The translations under genes and the position numbers were made by a program. The notes beneath the pieces are model-generated. The model saw only the letters and a program-made list of their open reading frames with translations. It did no database searches and had not been told where the DNA came from. Shown piece by piece: positions 21,674 to 33,518 of a stretch of DNA of 64,000 bases. Source of the DNA: Brachyhypopomus gauderio (Eukaryota; Chordata; Actinopteri; Gymnotiformes; Hypopomidae); assembly GCF_052324685.1 (NCBI RefSeq), contig NC_135219.1:22924316-22988315 (forward strand). The letters run 5' to 3'. How positions within the stretch are numbered: the stretch's first letter is position 1; the number at the start of each line of letters is the position of its first letter.

Positions 21674-23217
21674 TTACAAATTGTCTAAACACACTTGGCA
21701 CTGCCACATAATCTCCTTTCTGCATTTGCCACATGTGAACCTTTTACAAAAACCACAACGCTTAGTGGCACGGTTACTCTTGCAGCCACACTTAACCTGG
21801 CACAATGCCCTTTTCCCTGTGTCAGGTGTGGGTTGTTGCTGCTGAAACTCTACCTTGGACACCTCCTTGGCTTCCATATGAGACTGTGCAAGTTCTGTTG
21901 CAAGCTTCACCAAGAACTCGGACCGTCTCTCTTTTACCCCAGTGCATGCTTGAAAAAGCACATGTGCATTCAGGCATGAAATGTCAATCATGTTATAAAA
22001 CACAGCGACTGGCCAACGCCGTGTTCCTGAACGTACACTGTACTTTCGCACCATTTGGTCCATGACATCCACACCACATTTTAGGCTGTTGTAGTCTGTG
22101 ATTGTGTTTGGCTTTTTTTTTCGGGTGTCTCCAATCTCCACCGTACTGTGCATGCTACTGAGGATGCAGACAGTCTTTTTCCGTCTGGGCGCGTAAACGG
22201 TCAGCGTGGCACCAGAGGTTGAAAACACCTGTGTACTAAATTCCTCACGGCCCAAATTCTTTTTGACAGAGTCTGGAAGCTCACGACGAATCTTGTTTAC
22301 TGTGCCAAGGAGGGTGGTCTTCCGGCCCAGCAACTGCCTTGCTAGTGACAGTGAGGTGAAAAAATTGTCTGTGGTAACAGTTCTTCCTTGGTCCATAAAT
22401 GGTTCCATAAGCTTCATCACCACATTTTCCGATAGTCTTTCCCCCACGGGACGACTGGAGTCTTTGCCAAGATATGGAATGATGTTGCATACATACTTGG
22501 ATTTCAGGTCACATGCCACCCAGAACTTTATCCCAAACTTGTCGGGTTTTGTTGCAATGTACTGAAGAAAAGAGCAACGGGTCTTAGTTGGAAAAAGTTG
22601 CTCATCTATGGTGATATGCCTTCCTGGGTTGTAACAAGTGATGCAATTGGCAGCGAAAGACCCCCAAACATTAGAGATTGCAGCAAACCGGTCAGTTGCA
22701 GCTCGTTCACTGCGTGTGTACTTGTCGTCAAAGTGAAGGTGCTGCATGATGTTCTGGAAGCGGTTTCGCGACATAATCTTGGTGATTAAGGGCACTCCCA
22801 GTGTTGTAGACCATGAGTCATGCACCGCTGGAAGGCGCACAACACCTCGCAGGATGAGGATTGCAATGAACGCCTTTAGCTCAGCGAGGGACATGAACCA
22901 GTTTTCTTGCTGTGTCTGGCGTGCATGCTGGACAGTCCACCCCTGTATGATCCGAAGCATTTCAATAGAAATGAAACAGAGGAAACTCTCTAAGCGACTC
23001 GATACTTTCCGTAGGGCAAAAGCAGTTGGCTCTCCATTCGTGGTATTGCATTTACTTGGGCTTGGATGCACTCAGTCATGTCTTCCGATCTGTTCTTCAT
23101 GCCACACTGTGCCGCCTTTTGCAGTCTCTGTCAGCCGCCCGTGTGTCTCCACGCGACCCCTCTTTACTGGTGATGAAGTCTCCTCATCTACAGGACCATA
23201 TGTTTGAGATTTGATTA
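21674..23217 (-). pseudogene. PiggyBac transposase, main exon, nearly intact
   Basis: The open part gives about 465 residues matching the DDE_Tnp_1_7 domain. Catalytic aspartates are visible in HITIDEQLF (about residue 156), TVTTDNFFTS (235) and CGVDVMDQM (335/338). The last 40 residues form the cysteine-rich domain (CGFCKRFTCGKC ... CQVC). PiggyBac enzymes cut and paste at TTAA sites. Reading further up, the same frame continues with WHEEQIGRHD, a TGA, then sequence ending NGEPTAF, so one in-frame stop separates the N-terminal part. The open frame has no ATG before residue 38. The acidic N-terminal exon lies at 24563-24683. Single-copy damage and good domain preservation suggest recent activity of the family. 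Confidence 0.8.
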
Positions 23218-23715
23218 GTGAAAGGTTGAAATAATGTGAAATTGACAAACATAATATTTGAAACGTAGCCGGCGATTGGCGGGTTCACACACAAATAGGT
23301 ATTTTGGCCTTAATGGGGGGGGGGGGGGGGGTGTGCATAAATAAATTAATGTGCACAAAAAGATTCAATTGAGGCACTAAAGGCCCAAAACGATCAAAAT
23401 GTGTATTGGGAAATTGAGTCAGATCAAAGAACTAAATCACATGCTGAGATCAGCAGTGTGTGTGTGTGTGTGTGTGGGGTCTTATGTATGTACTATTCAG
23501 TCAGTTCCAGTATTTGGCAAGTAAATGGAGCCCATGTAATACCATACTGATATTACAGTAATGAAATAAGACATTTTAGTGAAATAAAAGGTTCATTTCT
23601 GGTCAAGCAGTGCACCTTTTGTTATGAGATCTAATTGCAAAGTTATTTATCTCATTGATCTGACTCATACAAGACCCTTTATTTGTCTGTATTCTGCATA
23701 ACCGGATTGCAGCAT

Positions 23716-24371
23716 GAGTTTTTATGATTTCTTAGGTTTTTGGACAATGTAGCGACAGGCCAATTTGAACCAAACTTGGCATACCTGAAGGACCTGTCTA
23801 TAAAAGGCTTTGAAATTGGGAGTTGATCAACATGTTTATATGAATTATAGCAATATAGGTCATATATGGCCTCAATGATATAATGGGAAAATGGACCCAC
23901 CTGAAAATAAAAAAAATCCAACAATTTTTAAAAATAGTTTACCTACAGTGTCTACAGATTATGCCCATGCCACTCTTGCCATCATTGGATCAAATTCCTA
24001 GGACTAGTTCGAAAAGTGCTATTTTCAAACAATTGATGAATGTGACAAAACTACGCCTTTTTTAATAGGACTTGTAATTGCAAAGTTGTCAGGTGGACTG
24101 CAAGGAATCAAAAGAATCAAGTTTCATTTTCCTAAGCAAAGATTTGGAAAAGTTATGCATGATTCACAAATAGTGCCACCTAGTGGCCAAATGTTTCAAA
24201 ACTGCACAGTGTGACAGTCCTGAGATGTGTGTGAACCCTAAATTGCAAAAATAGGTTTCCCCACACTACGTGTGTGAACCCCAATTATAATTCCAAAACA
24301 TCTCAAGTATGCCACCTTGGAAGTAATGTAGGATTGTTTTCACACAGCAATACGTGGCATATATATATATT
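23716..24371. repeat. Unclassified interspersed repeat, copy 2, inside the piggyBac intron
   Basis: It is nearly identical to 1-657 and in the same orientation. Here the left border is visible: ...accggattgcagca then tgagttttta. The right side fades in a (TA)n run. It has no recognised frames. The high similarity suggests recent movement or duplication, or concerted origin from one active family. Confidence 0.75.
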
Positions 24372-24562
24372 TTAAATAGTTTATCTTTTGAAAAAATGTC
24401 AATAGGTAAAGATATTTCTACATAAATTTATACAATAAACCCTCAACTACTTGAAATAGAATAATATTCGAGTAATTTTAACTTATCCAGATGGTACTTT
24501 TTGCAGTGTCTCTTCCAAAAACACAACACCCATAACTGACAAACAAAAATAGGAAATCTTAC

Positions 24563-24683
24563 CAGAAGAGATTTCAGAGTCACTACTCGGATCAAGAGTT
24601 ATTTCTCCTCCATCAGAGTCACAAGGGTCGACATGGTTGAGGACCACGTCCAAAGCCTGCTGTGTTCTGCAAACCTTTGCCAT
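24563..24683 (-). CDS. PiggyBac N-terminal exon
   Basis: Starting at the ATG on the reverse strand it reads MAKVCRTQQALDVVLNHVDP, then CDSDGGE and an acidic stretch DPSSDSEISSG up to a gtaagattt donor. An acidic, Ser/Asp-rich N-terminus before the catalytic domain is typical of piggyBac transposases. It lies upstream of, and in the same orientation as, the catalytic exon at 21674-23217. Confidence 0.6.
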
Positions 24684-25640
24684 CTTTGCTTCTAAGTCGA
24701 GAGTAAGTGAAATATAGCAACATGGATTTTTATCCACATGTAGGTGGATACATACATAATAGTCATAATAGTTCACACTACCACCCATCACACCCATACC
24801 TGTTCACTGTTACCTGGTACCGGCATATTTCGATCTAATGGCTGCAACAACATTAAAAAAATATATAGAACCCATCTCAGTTACCTCCATTCTGTACATT
24901 TATAATATTGTAATATAGTACTAGAGTGAGAAACCTTTATTCTATTTTATTTCACCATTTCTTCTCCATCGGAGTCAATGGATCAACACAGTTCATACAA
25001 TCACCCATCCCCCCCCCCCGTTTAGCATTACCTAGTAGTGGCTGCATGTACATAAAGGATGGCTTTTATTAGACCTTTATTCTATTTTATTTCACTTAGC
25101 ATGTAGCCAGATAGGCCATTTACTTTGGTGCAGTTTATTAAAGTCTATGCACTTTATTAACAAGTTTCCTATGTCTGCAGTCATCTCTCTCCATTATTAA
25201 ACTGACAACGACATTATTTGAACTATAATTCTAAAACATCTCAAGTCTGCCTCCTTTGTACTAATTTTGGATTGTTCTCACTGCAAAAGGAGACATGCTG
25301 ATTGGTCAAAAATAGCTAAAGTTCTGATTTTTTCTTAAAGGGTTTTTTTCTTCTCCATCTGAGTCAATGTATCAACATAGTTCACACAATCACCCATCCC
25401 CCCGTTTAGCATTACCAAGTAGTGGCTGCATGTACATAACAAAGGATGGCCTAAACATTTGGCCTGCGGGCCAGAGTTTGGACACCTCTGCATTAGGCCA
25501 TCATGTCCATTAGTGCAGTTTTCATTAGCCTGCAGCAAATTCTGAAAATACTAATGAATATGGCCTGCAGCAAATTCTGAAAATACTATTGAATATGGCC
25601 TGCAGCAAATTCTGAAAATACTATTGAATATGGCCTGCAT
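24684..25640. repeat. Degenerate copies of the piggyBac N-terminal region and a 35-bp tandem repeat
   Basis: Two stretches (24957-25066 and 25347-25450) share ttcttctccatc-ggagtcaat and gtttagcattacc-agtagtggctgcatgtacata. They look like older relatives of the nearby exon antisense (ctccatcagagtcacaaggg). At about 25527-25640 the unit aatatggcctgcagcaaatt (35 bases in all) repeats about three times. A ggcctgcgggccagagtttggacacctctg motif near 25459-25492 is the end of a hAT-type element. Confidence 0.5.
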
Positions 25641-26863
25641 AAGGAGCATGAGCTCAACTCTGCCTGGCCTAATGGGATGCAAATGACCCCAGCACTGCCA
25701 TTTGGCACTCTCTGCTAGAAGGAGTCGTATGAAAATGCTGGTAGTTGCAGTGTTAAAAGATTACAGTACCTTTAACAGTCACTACTACGACAAATTAACA
25801 GAATTGTTGTGCATTTGTCAACGTACCAGAGGTGTCACACGTCGAAAAGGCTCTGACAATACGGCTTTTAGCAACGGCAAACATCAACTACGGAATAGAA
25901 TAGAAAAACCGGTAACGTCTAAACAAATGCTTACCAATTGCTGCAGCGCTTCAACAGCTACTTGCAAGGAGCCCCTTTCCTGCTCAGAAGAAAGATTGAA
26001 ATGTGGCCAAGACAGGCCAAGATGGTGGTTTTATATTGTGAGTTCTCGAGGACCCTTAGGTATCCTGATGAGGCGCCTATTCAAAACATCAACGAGTGTA
26101 TCAAAATAAGAGTTCACTGTCACGTCAAACGTTTGTTTGTTTTTGTTTCTGTTGCATGTTTTATGTGTTGTAGTGTGATCACTGTTTTCAGAGTGTTTGT
26201 CTGTATATCTTACCTTGTAGGGACTTCTGCAAGTAAGGGCCAGAATAAATGGCATGTAGACATTTGTAATTAAACATTACATGCATCATACAAGTGATTC
26301 AAATAAAATAAGTATATATTATATACATATAATATATACATATACAAATGATATATACTATATAATATATATTATATACATATATACAAGGCAAGGCAAA
26401 GTTTTTGCAGATGTTGGATGGGAGGACTTGGCAGTTTGGAAGGGTAAGTCCAGTGTGGATTAATACATATTTAGGTGTTCTTTAGGACTTTTAATTTTAA
26501 CTTATTAAATTGTAACCTTGCTAATTGGGAAGATACATGGAGACATGTTCCAGAGAAGCTCCATGGAGTACTCATTGTGCAAGTTTCAGTGTGACAAAAC
26601 TTCACATGCTTCACTCTGCTTGTACCCCGAACATGACTGCCGTTTGTGCAGATGGCAACAGAAAACTCTATAGGTTTTGACAGTCAGCAGGGTAAAACTG
26701 CTTTATGCATAATAAATGTATGTAAAATGTATGCAACTGTAGGTATCGGGGGCGGACTGGCATACATTACTACCGGGGATTTCCCCGGTGGGCCAAGGGG
26801 AAGTATTGTTTCCATTCTAATGGGAGGTAAAAGTTAATATGTTTTACAAAACCCCTTAACCTG
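25641..26863. other. Intergenic stretch with AT microsatellite
   Basis: It contains a (TA)n-rich run at about 26310-26390 and (GGCAA)n near 26388. No gene is recognised. Short open frames here lack any conserved motif. Confidence 0.4.
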
Positions 26864-27637
26864 GGGGGTATTCCACGAAGCGAGCTAACTCAGTAAGCCG
26901 GGCTTTTTAAGACAAGCCTGGCTCATTTTGCTCAAATTCGGTTCCACGAAAGAGGCTAGACTTGAGCCTCGCTCAGTTACTACAGCAACATATACGTTTG
27001 AACTAACCTGCTCCGTACCAGGCTAGAGTTGAAGCTTAGCTTAGCGGGACCGCTTCTATTGGCTCAGCAGCGTGATGTCAGTCTCGCCATCCGGGAAACA
27101 AAATTGAGGAACAAGGTTTGGAATGATTGCAGGTCATTATTATCAAAATGTAATAATTATATTTCCAAATGCAATTTATATTTCGATCTTCAGAGTACAT
27201 ATTCATTGTTAATCAGCGAGGTTTTTGCACATTTTAATGTATTGGTTTAATCTTAACAAATTCAGGTCAGTGTAAAATGGAATACAGTGTCTAATCGCAG
27301 TTATGGTCAACAAACATACATTAGCATAAACACTATATCACAAAAATACAATTCTTTGTACCTGAGTATTAATAATAACTGAGTAATTTAGGTGAAGATA
27401 CTTTTAGGTATATATTTATCCCCACACTTCCTCTTTTGTGTTCAAATTACAAGCAAATCATATCACTCCGCAATTCACATATGTTCAGTATAAATAATGT
27501 AAATGTGTGGTTAACTTAATGGTGCAAAAAGGAAATTGATACAGACAACTACCTTACCAAGATTTTCATACAGGTGATACAAATAATCCAAAATGTATGC
27601 TATAAAAGAACAGCTAACAGTGAAGGCTGAAGGCTGA

Positions 27638-28904
27638 TTGACCATGGCATGCCCATTTGTAGAAAATCCAGTAGATGAGGGAGCGTGTATAGTGCACAGA
27701 GCATTCATGCTACCAGCTCCAAGGTCATTCCAGGACAGGACAGATCCACTGGGCTTTCCGGATGACTACTTATTTGAGCACTACAGGTTCAGAAGACACA
27801 GTATTATATATCTTTGTAAATTACTGGGGCCATATATTGAGAAGAACACTAGACGTAGTAGAGCTCTTACCAAACCCCAAACAGTCTGTATCGCTTTGCA
27901 CTTCTTTGCCAGCGGCGCATTTCTGTACAGCGTTGGGTATGCAGAACATCTTAGTAAGGCGACGGTCTGCTGCGAAATTCGATAGGTTTGTCTTGCGCTT
28001 AAGCGTTTCCTTAATATATTCATTAAATTCCCTGGTCACAGAGGCATCCTTCCCATAAAAGAAGCTTTTTCAGAACAGCAGTAACTTGGAGTTAAATTTA
28101 TATGACTTTAAAAGAGACTCTTATCCAGAGCACTTACCGAAGTGCTCTGTATTCATCTTGATCAACTATTTCATGCTAAAATTCATTCAATTCAAAACAA
28201 ATTGAATTCTCCAGGATTTCCAAATGTCATTGGTGCTATAGACTGCACTCACATCAGGATAAAGGCTCCATCTGGACCCATGGAGGCAGACTATGTGAAC
28301 TGAAAATCATTTCACAGCATCAATGTACAGGTACATGCAAGTTTTGCCCACCCAACAGAAATTGTAAAGCATGTCGCTCCATGGGTTTGAACAACTTTCA
28401 CCCTTTGTCACTTTTGCCATTGTTCTAGATGGTTTGCACCAGCCAATTTCTATTCTCCAACATTGAAGCAAAATGGCCCGGCTCGGTGCACAATATTTCG
28501 TGCCTCCTCACTGGCACAGAGGTTTGCCGAAGGTAAGAATACTCCAACCACACAAAATAGTGCAGATTTGGCCTCAGTGTTTAACTCTACTCCTTATAAT
28601 TGTAGGTGCTTTTCCTGGCTTACTGCTTGGGGATAGGGGTTACCCCTGCCAACCTTTTCTCCTTACCCCATATGCAGACTCTACAACAGATGCCGAGAGG
28701 AGGTTCAATCGTGCACATTCAAAGACAAGGGCATGCATTGAGATGGCATTTGGACAGTTAAAGAGCAGATTTAACTGCTTGCGCCATCTCAGAGTGACCC
28801 CTGAGAGAGCCTGTGACATTAAAGCAGCCTGTGCAGTTTTGCACAAGGTGGCAATACTGCAAAAAGGAGTAATGCCAAGAGTGCAGTTGGACTCTCCTGT
28901 CTGA
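27638..28904 (+). pseudogene. Harbinger (HARBI1-type) DDE transposase, degenerate
   Basis: The N-terminal part (27638-27985) starts MTMACPFVENPVDEG and includes FRRHSIIYLCKLLGPYI and ALHFFASGAFLYSVG, as in HARBI1-like proteins. The frame then has a stop after CCEIR, with VCLALKRFLN continuing in frame. Near 28205-28330 GFPNVIGAIDCTHIRI supplies the first catalytic Asp, followed by another stop. The last part (about 28605-28904) has LLLGDRGYPCQPF (second Asp) and ACIEMAFGQLKSRF (Glu), then LRHLRVTPERACDI. All three acidic residues survive but the gene has several breaks, so it is non-functional as read. It would cut DNA together with the Myb-like partner. Confidence 0.75.
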
Positions 28905-29095
28905 CCCCTGGATACCTCCCGGACTCTGCCCTCGCCTCTCGACCCTGGACCGCACTGACCACCGCTCCCACGCTACTGCTCTGCACCTGCCATACGTCAC
29001 TGTGCTCATCGTGTGGCTAGTTACACAGAGTTATCCTAATAAAGATCGTGTTATTCCGCATCAGGATCCCTCTCAGCGTGTTCTATACGTTACAA
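28899..29095 (+). repeat. Possible LTR-type fragment behind the Harbinger transposase
   Basis: The stretch runs from tgtctgacccctgg to tctatacgttaca, contains an AATAAAG signal and differs in composition from the flanks. It resembles the 3' half of fish LTRs, but I find no target duplication. It is listed only as a candidate. Confidence 0.25.
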
Positions 29096-29104
29096 AGACA
29101 GAAG

Positions 29105-29819
29105 TGTTACCGCCCGGTCTAGGTCAGACGGTAACAGCGAATTAATGTTGGAGTGATTGAGGAGTGAAATATAAAGGGGAACCGACAACACGTTCAATAA
29201 CATGTATTTGGACCACATGAAAATGCAGAAAATGCAAGATGTAACAAGCATTGGCTTAGCACCACTGACTTCAGGTAGGCCACGCTGAAAACGGGAAAAG
29301 AAAACTACCTGGTGCTAAGCGACTTCTTTTAAACTTACACAACAACAACCAAGAAAATAAAAGAGAACACTACATAACAAACACAACTACGCAAAAACAG
29401 AAACACAGTCCACCACACACACACACAAGAACAAGGGGCAGTCTAACAAGTCTCGATTACGGTTAGCAGATGTGTATATATATCCAAAGTCATCCCCAAA
29501 ACAGGGAGATCAAACGAGGAGAGCCTGCCACTCTCTCCTGCCGTCTTCACCCCCAGGAAGCCTTTTGTAGCTGTGGACTGGGACTGACTTGTCAGGCACC
29601 ACCCAGAACCATGTGACCCCATCATCCCGGGCGCACCTGAAAGAGATTACAACACAACACACATTCCACAGCACATCACGCTCCCTCGGGAGAACAGCAC
29701 AATCACACAGCAACAACTCATCACGCTCCCGTAAGAGAATAGTACAATGTGTACAGTAATAACTCATCTCGCTCCTGCAAGAGAATAGTACATATCAGGG
29801 TACATATCAGGACCTAACA
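29105..29819 (-). mobile_element. Solo LTR (Gypsy-like or retroviral), nested in the Harbinger element
   Basis: The unit starts TGTTACCGCC and ends GGACCTAACA, with 5'-TG...CA-3' ends that form a short inverted repeat (TGTTA/TAACA). It is flanked by gaag on both sides (29101-29104 and 29820-29823), a 4-bp target duplication. A TATA-like tatatatac lies inside on the minus strand. No internal coding region is present, so it is a solo LTR left by recombination. The family is not assigned. Its clean duplication suggests moderate age. Confidence 0.7.
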
Positions 29820-29879
29820 GAAGTATAGTCAAGATTGAGAAGTATTTATTCATGTTGAACTGCATAACTACTACTCACT

Positions 29880-30510
29880 TGTTCTCTTGTAGAGGTGTGA
29901 GCTCTGGACATGGAGGTCTGAGGGTCTTCTCTCTGTTCTTCCATTTCCTTTAAACACAACACAAATCATGAGATCACACAGCACATTAACAGACAGATAC
30001 ATAGACACACACGACTTACAGCTGGCCTTTCTGAACAGGCAGAAATTTCTTTCTGGTTGCTAAAATATTTTATACAGTTATTTAAAATGGTGTTTTACCT
30101 TTTCCTGCATATTGGACTAATCAACTGTACTTACCATTCTGGAGTATATTTTTATATTTCACCTTGACCTGCTGCCACGTTCTCTTAACCCCGCTCATGT
30201 TACTTCTAAATCAGGAAATTATTAAATAACATTATTAATTTACTATAACACTTTTAAAATGCCAATGAATGGATTAAATTATATGCTCACGCATTTAGTC
30301 TGTCTGCAATATTTTGCCAGACAGCTTCTCTGACTTTATGAAAACAGGACGTGTTGCCATTCTTCGTAATAATGTATTTATATTCCTCATACAGACGTAT
30401 AAGTAGCTCATGTTCAGCAGAAGAAGCAAAAAAGCTGCTCGTTCCTTCAGCTCTTTCAACATTTTCTTGCCTTTTCGAATATCGATTAGTGAGGCTGTGT
30501 AAATACTGTG
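29880..30510 (-). pseudogene. Harbinger Myb/SANT-like DNA-binding gene
   Basis: Read from the right, the first exon (about 30296-30500) has EHELLIRLYEEYKYIITKNG and then HKVREAVWQNIADRLNA up to a gtgagc donor. The next (about 30140-30205) reads NMSGVKRTWQQVKVKYKNIL then QNG and gtaag. A third (about 29880-29948) reads EMEEQREDPQTSMSRAHTST. This is the Myb/SANT-like protein that Harbinger elements encode beside the transposase and that helps it enter the nucleus and bind the ends. I cannot identify a clear start codon or the last exon, so completeness is uncertain. Confidence 0.65.
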
Positions 30511-30682
30511 TGCACGCGCATGATCGCCGATTACAAAAGCCTGGCTTGAATTAGCGGGAACAGGTTGCGTCTGGATTTCGTTAGTGGAACGGAACTAGAC
30601 GGAAGTGAACTGTTTGGTTAACTCAAGCGAGGCTCACTCTAATAAGCGCCGCTTTCATAAGCTCGCTTCGTGGAACAGCCCC

Positions 30683-31278
30683 CTGTTCTTTGACCATCAT
30701 GTGTGTTTATTTTTTCTGGTGAGGGAATGTGGGATTTACTGTTGAGGTTCAAAGATACCTGACTGACCCAATAGTTCCACGGTTTATCTCCACCTCTATC
30801 AGCTTGCACTGGAATTTTTATGTACACCAGTCTCCTCAGTGCTGTGTGAGGCTTGAAAAATTGTGTCCCAGCACAGTGGAACAAATCCTCTTTTTGAATA
30901 AAAACTGAAAACAAAGATGCTAATGTCCACAATCACTAAAATCACTAATAAATCAAACTTGTTTTTCCACAAGCACTTTTGTTATTTTTACATCCATACA
31001 TAAACATTCACGATATACGTATACATATTAAAAAATGTGATTAATTTTAAAAAGTGTAAAAATAAGAACCCAAACCAGCTAGATATATAAGAAACAACAA
31101 ATCACAACAAACCAAACAGATTTCCTTTATTGACTTATTGACAAAACGTGAAAAACTTTAATGAAACAATATGGAGTTAAAGGCTAAAAATGAATAAATA
31201 AAAGACGCTGCTTTCACTGTCCACCAGATGGCGATAATGTCCACTGCTTCATGAAGTTAACCTTTTTCCGGTACAATG
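30683..31278. other. Spacer between Harbinger and ISL2EU-like elements
   Basis: AT-rich sequence without a recognised gene. Its last 100 bases contain tccaccagatggcgataatg and lead into the border where homology with copy A begins (cctaggtgcacgcacc). Confidence 0.35.
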
Positions 31279-33004
31279 GCCTAGGTGCACGCACCACTTC
31301 CTCGTTGGTGTCAGGATGCTACCGTATTTCCGGTTGGTATGCGGAAGTGTCGATGTCATGGCCGAGTCTAAATTCACAAGGTGCCTGTTGGAGTTCCCGA
31401 AATTTACCATCAACGATGTGCGTCGTATTGTCAGAGCATCAAGTACAACGACACAGAGTCAACTTGAAAAGGGTTTCAAGTTCTACGTTTCATCCTACCT
31501 CTGCAATTTTGAAGGTAAGTGGCCGACGCTAGTTAGCTAGCTAGCCTGAGGTGGCAGTCTAATGAAGTGATGTTGTTTTTAGTAACGAACCAACCTGTCC
31601 TAGTACTAGAAATGCCTTTTTAAAACATGTTTGTATTTCTGATGGAAGTATCAGGCAAAAGTAAGGCTAACGAGATAACAGTGAGGGCTCACTGCTACAG
31701 ATCTATGAAGAAAACAGATACGCCACACCAGCTGAGAGTAGGACTGGTTAAAATGACACGAGTTCTGTTCAGTGTCACGTTCAAAGTTCTGTTGAACAAG
31801 TTCAAAAGTGAGTTCAACACAAGTTCAATCTTTTATCCTTGCTCTTACTTCACGTAAGCTGTGATAACCATAGGCATTGGTTTTCAAAGCTTACAATGGT
31901 AGCCAAATGCAGAGTAGCTGAGTGGGAATCATTAGCAGTCTATTTTGCCTATAGTAAACAAATGGGAGTTTATTTTACAGTTCGAGCTATTGTTATCTAC
32001 CTCTATGACTCAAAAGCAGAATATAGTCCACCTCAGCTATTCTTCAAACTGCATTTTCTAAAATCTGTCAATCTGTCTTTCAAATCTTTCATCTTAACTT
32101 CTTTATTAACATATGGCTGCAACACTTACACCTATTAACATATTCTGATAACACTCTTCAAGAAGCAGTTGAAGTAAAACCTGCACTGTTCTGTTGTTGG
32201 TGGTGGAAACAACAAAATAATATAAATATAAGTAGGCCTGTTTCACTCCTATGTGTAAGCATTTCATCTGGAGTGAAAATGAAGTTTAAATCTAAAATAT
32301 ATTTAGTTTATAGTTGCTCACTGAACTAGTAGATTGAAACATGCACAACACTGTAGAATAGAAAGACAGTATAGCCAAGTGTTTTAAGAGTGATGCAAAA
32401 CAGCACAAACATTACATGAGACAATAGACAAGTGACATTCACCACTACCAACATGATGGGACAGATATTGCGCCTATTGACATTGCTGAAGTCTTCTTTT
32501 CAAGATATTAAATATTGCCTCTTGTGTATTTCAGATGACATTATGTGATTCAATGCCAGTTGTGCTCATTAAGAGCAACTGCTCTTGTGTTGCTAGTTGC
32601 GGAATCTGCAAACACTTGGTTGCATTGCTTTTCCAGACTGCTCATTATTCTGAATCTGGCATGTCTGTCGTCCCTCCTGTCCTTTCATGCACACAGACAG
32701 AACAGAAGTGGCATAAACCACCAACAATGGTTTGTCTTATTTCATTATTTAATGTTAGTTAATGTATCACAGTCACTTTACTAACACCATCTTTTAAATT
32801 AATAGGGGGTGAAGCCTGGACCCGTGGATGCCATGGTTGTCCTAAAGCCAAAACCAGGTGCTACTACAGCCAGTGGAGTTAGGTATGTAGTACCAAATTT
32901 AATAGGCAGATTACAGTGTGTGGTTAAAAATATATATGCTTTTGATCATCTGATAAGACGATCTGATCTGTTCTCTTCAAAATTTAATTTAGCTTTGTTG
33001 TACT

Positions 33005-33270
33005 TCAGATTAGTGTTGTCAAAAAAATTGATATATCGATACGTATCGATACTGAACATTCTGAAACGGTACAATACTCGTTTCCCTTAAGTATCGATTC
33101 TTTTTACATAAAATGCGCTTTCGTTTGACCCACCCAAGCTGCCGTAATGCACAGGACAGTTTGTAATGCTAATATGGCAGCTTAAGCAAACGCAGTGCTG
33201 TTGGATTCGAAGCAGATACAGATGGAAAACTGAAGGACTTGAACAAGCCCGTTTGCAAGCGGTGCTTTTG
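33005..33270. mobile_element. hAT-type fragment with BED-finger remnant
   Basis: It begins with tagtgttgtcaaaaaaattg and tatcgatac, a common hAT terminal sequence, and includes a short frame FEADTDGKLKDLNKPVCKRC, as in ZBED-type fingers at the start of hAT transposases. It is a fragment within the insertion cluster that disrupts the copy B nuclease gene. Confidence 0.5.
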
Positions 33271-33518
33271 GAACATTTCAACGAAGGGCGCTAAAGCCTG
33301 GTTGAGTGACCATAGCGCTCGACTCCGCGCGCACCTCGTGCGAACCTCCGCGAGCGGTGGAGGCTTTATACTTTCCGCTTTGCAGTGTTGTCCGAAACTA
33401 TATGTGGTAGTATAAAAGAAACACCCCTCAAAACAGGGGAATGAACACTTACCTGACGAATTTTAATGCTGCTTTGTGTTTCAGGTTTGAAAAGTGCTGC
33501 AATTTAGGCTAAAGTACT

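Larger units (their letters stand above)
21674..24683 (-). mobile_element. PiggyBac-type DNA transposon, two-exon copy with invaded intron
   Basis: The element's coding parts are the N-terminal exon (24563-24683) and the catalytic exon (21674-23217). The space between holds an unrelated 656-bp repeat (23716-24371), a poly-G run at about 23317-23332 and a (TG)n run at about 23455-23475. I could not identify matching terminal repeats with TTAA flanks, so true ends are unknown and the span given is only the coding extent. Confidence 0.65.
26864..30682. mobile_element. PIF/Harbinger DNA transposon with both terminal repeats
   Basis: The left end GGGGGTATTCCACGAAGCGA and the right end, read in reverse as GGGGCTGTTCCACGAAGCGA, are inverted repeats of at least 22 bases. 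A CTG trinucleotide flanks both sides (26861-26863 and 30683-30685), fitting a 3-bp target duplication. Inside are the two genes of this superfamily: a DDE transposase on the plus strand and a Myb/SANT-like gene on the minus strand. A solo LTR sits between them. The element is about 3.8 kb, of which 0.7 kb is the LTR. Confidence 0.85.

Noticed and set aside
22206-23207. Plus-strand open frames opposite the piggyBac transposase
   Set aside because: The catalytic motifs lie on the minus strand and the opposing frames have no recognisable domain.
23317-23332. Poly-G run as a piggyBac end or a quadruplex signal
   Set aside because: A single G run cannot be tied to matching ends with TTAA on both sides; simple-sequence expansion is enough.
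25702-26273. Overlapping open frames of 111-135 residues
   Set aside because: No conserved motif, composition like surrounding non-coding DNA, and no neighbouring exon signals.
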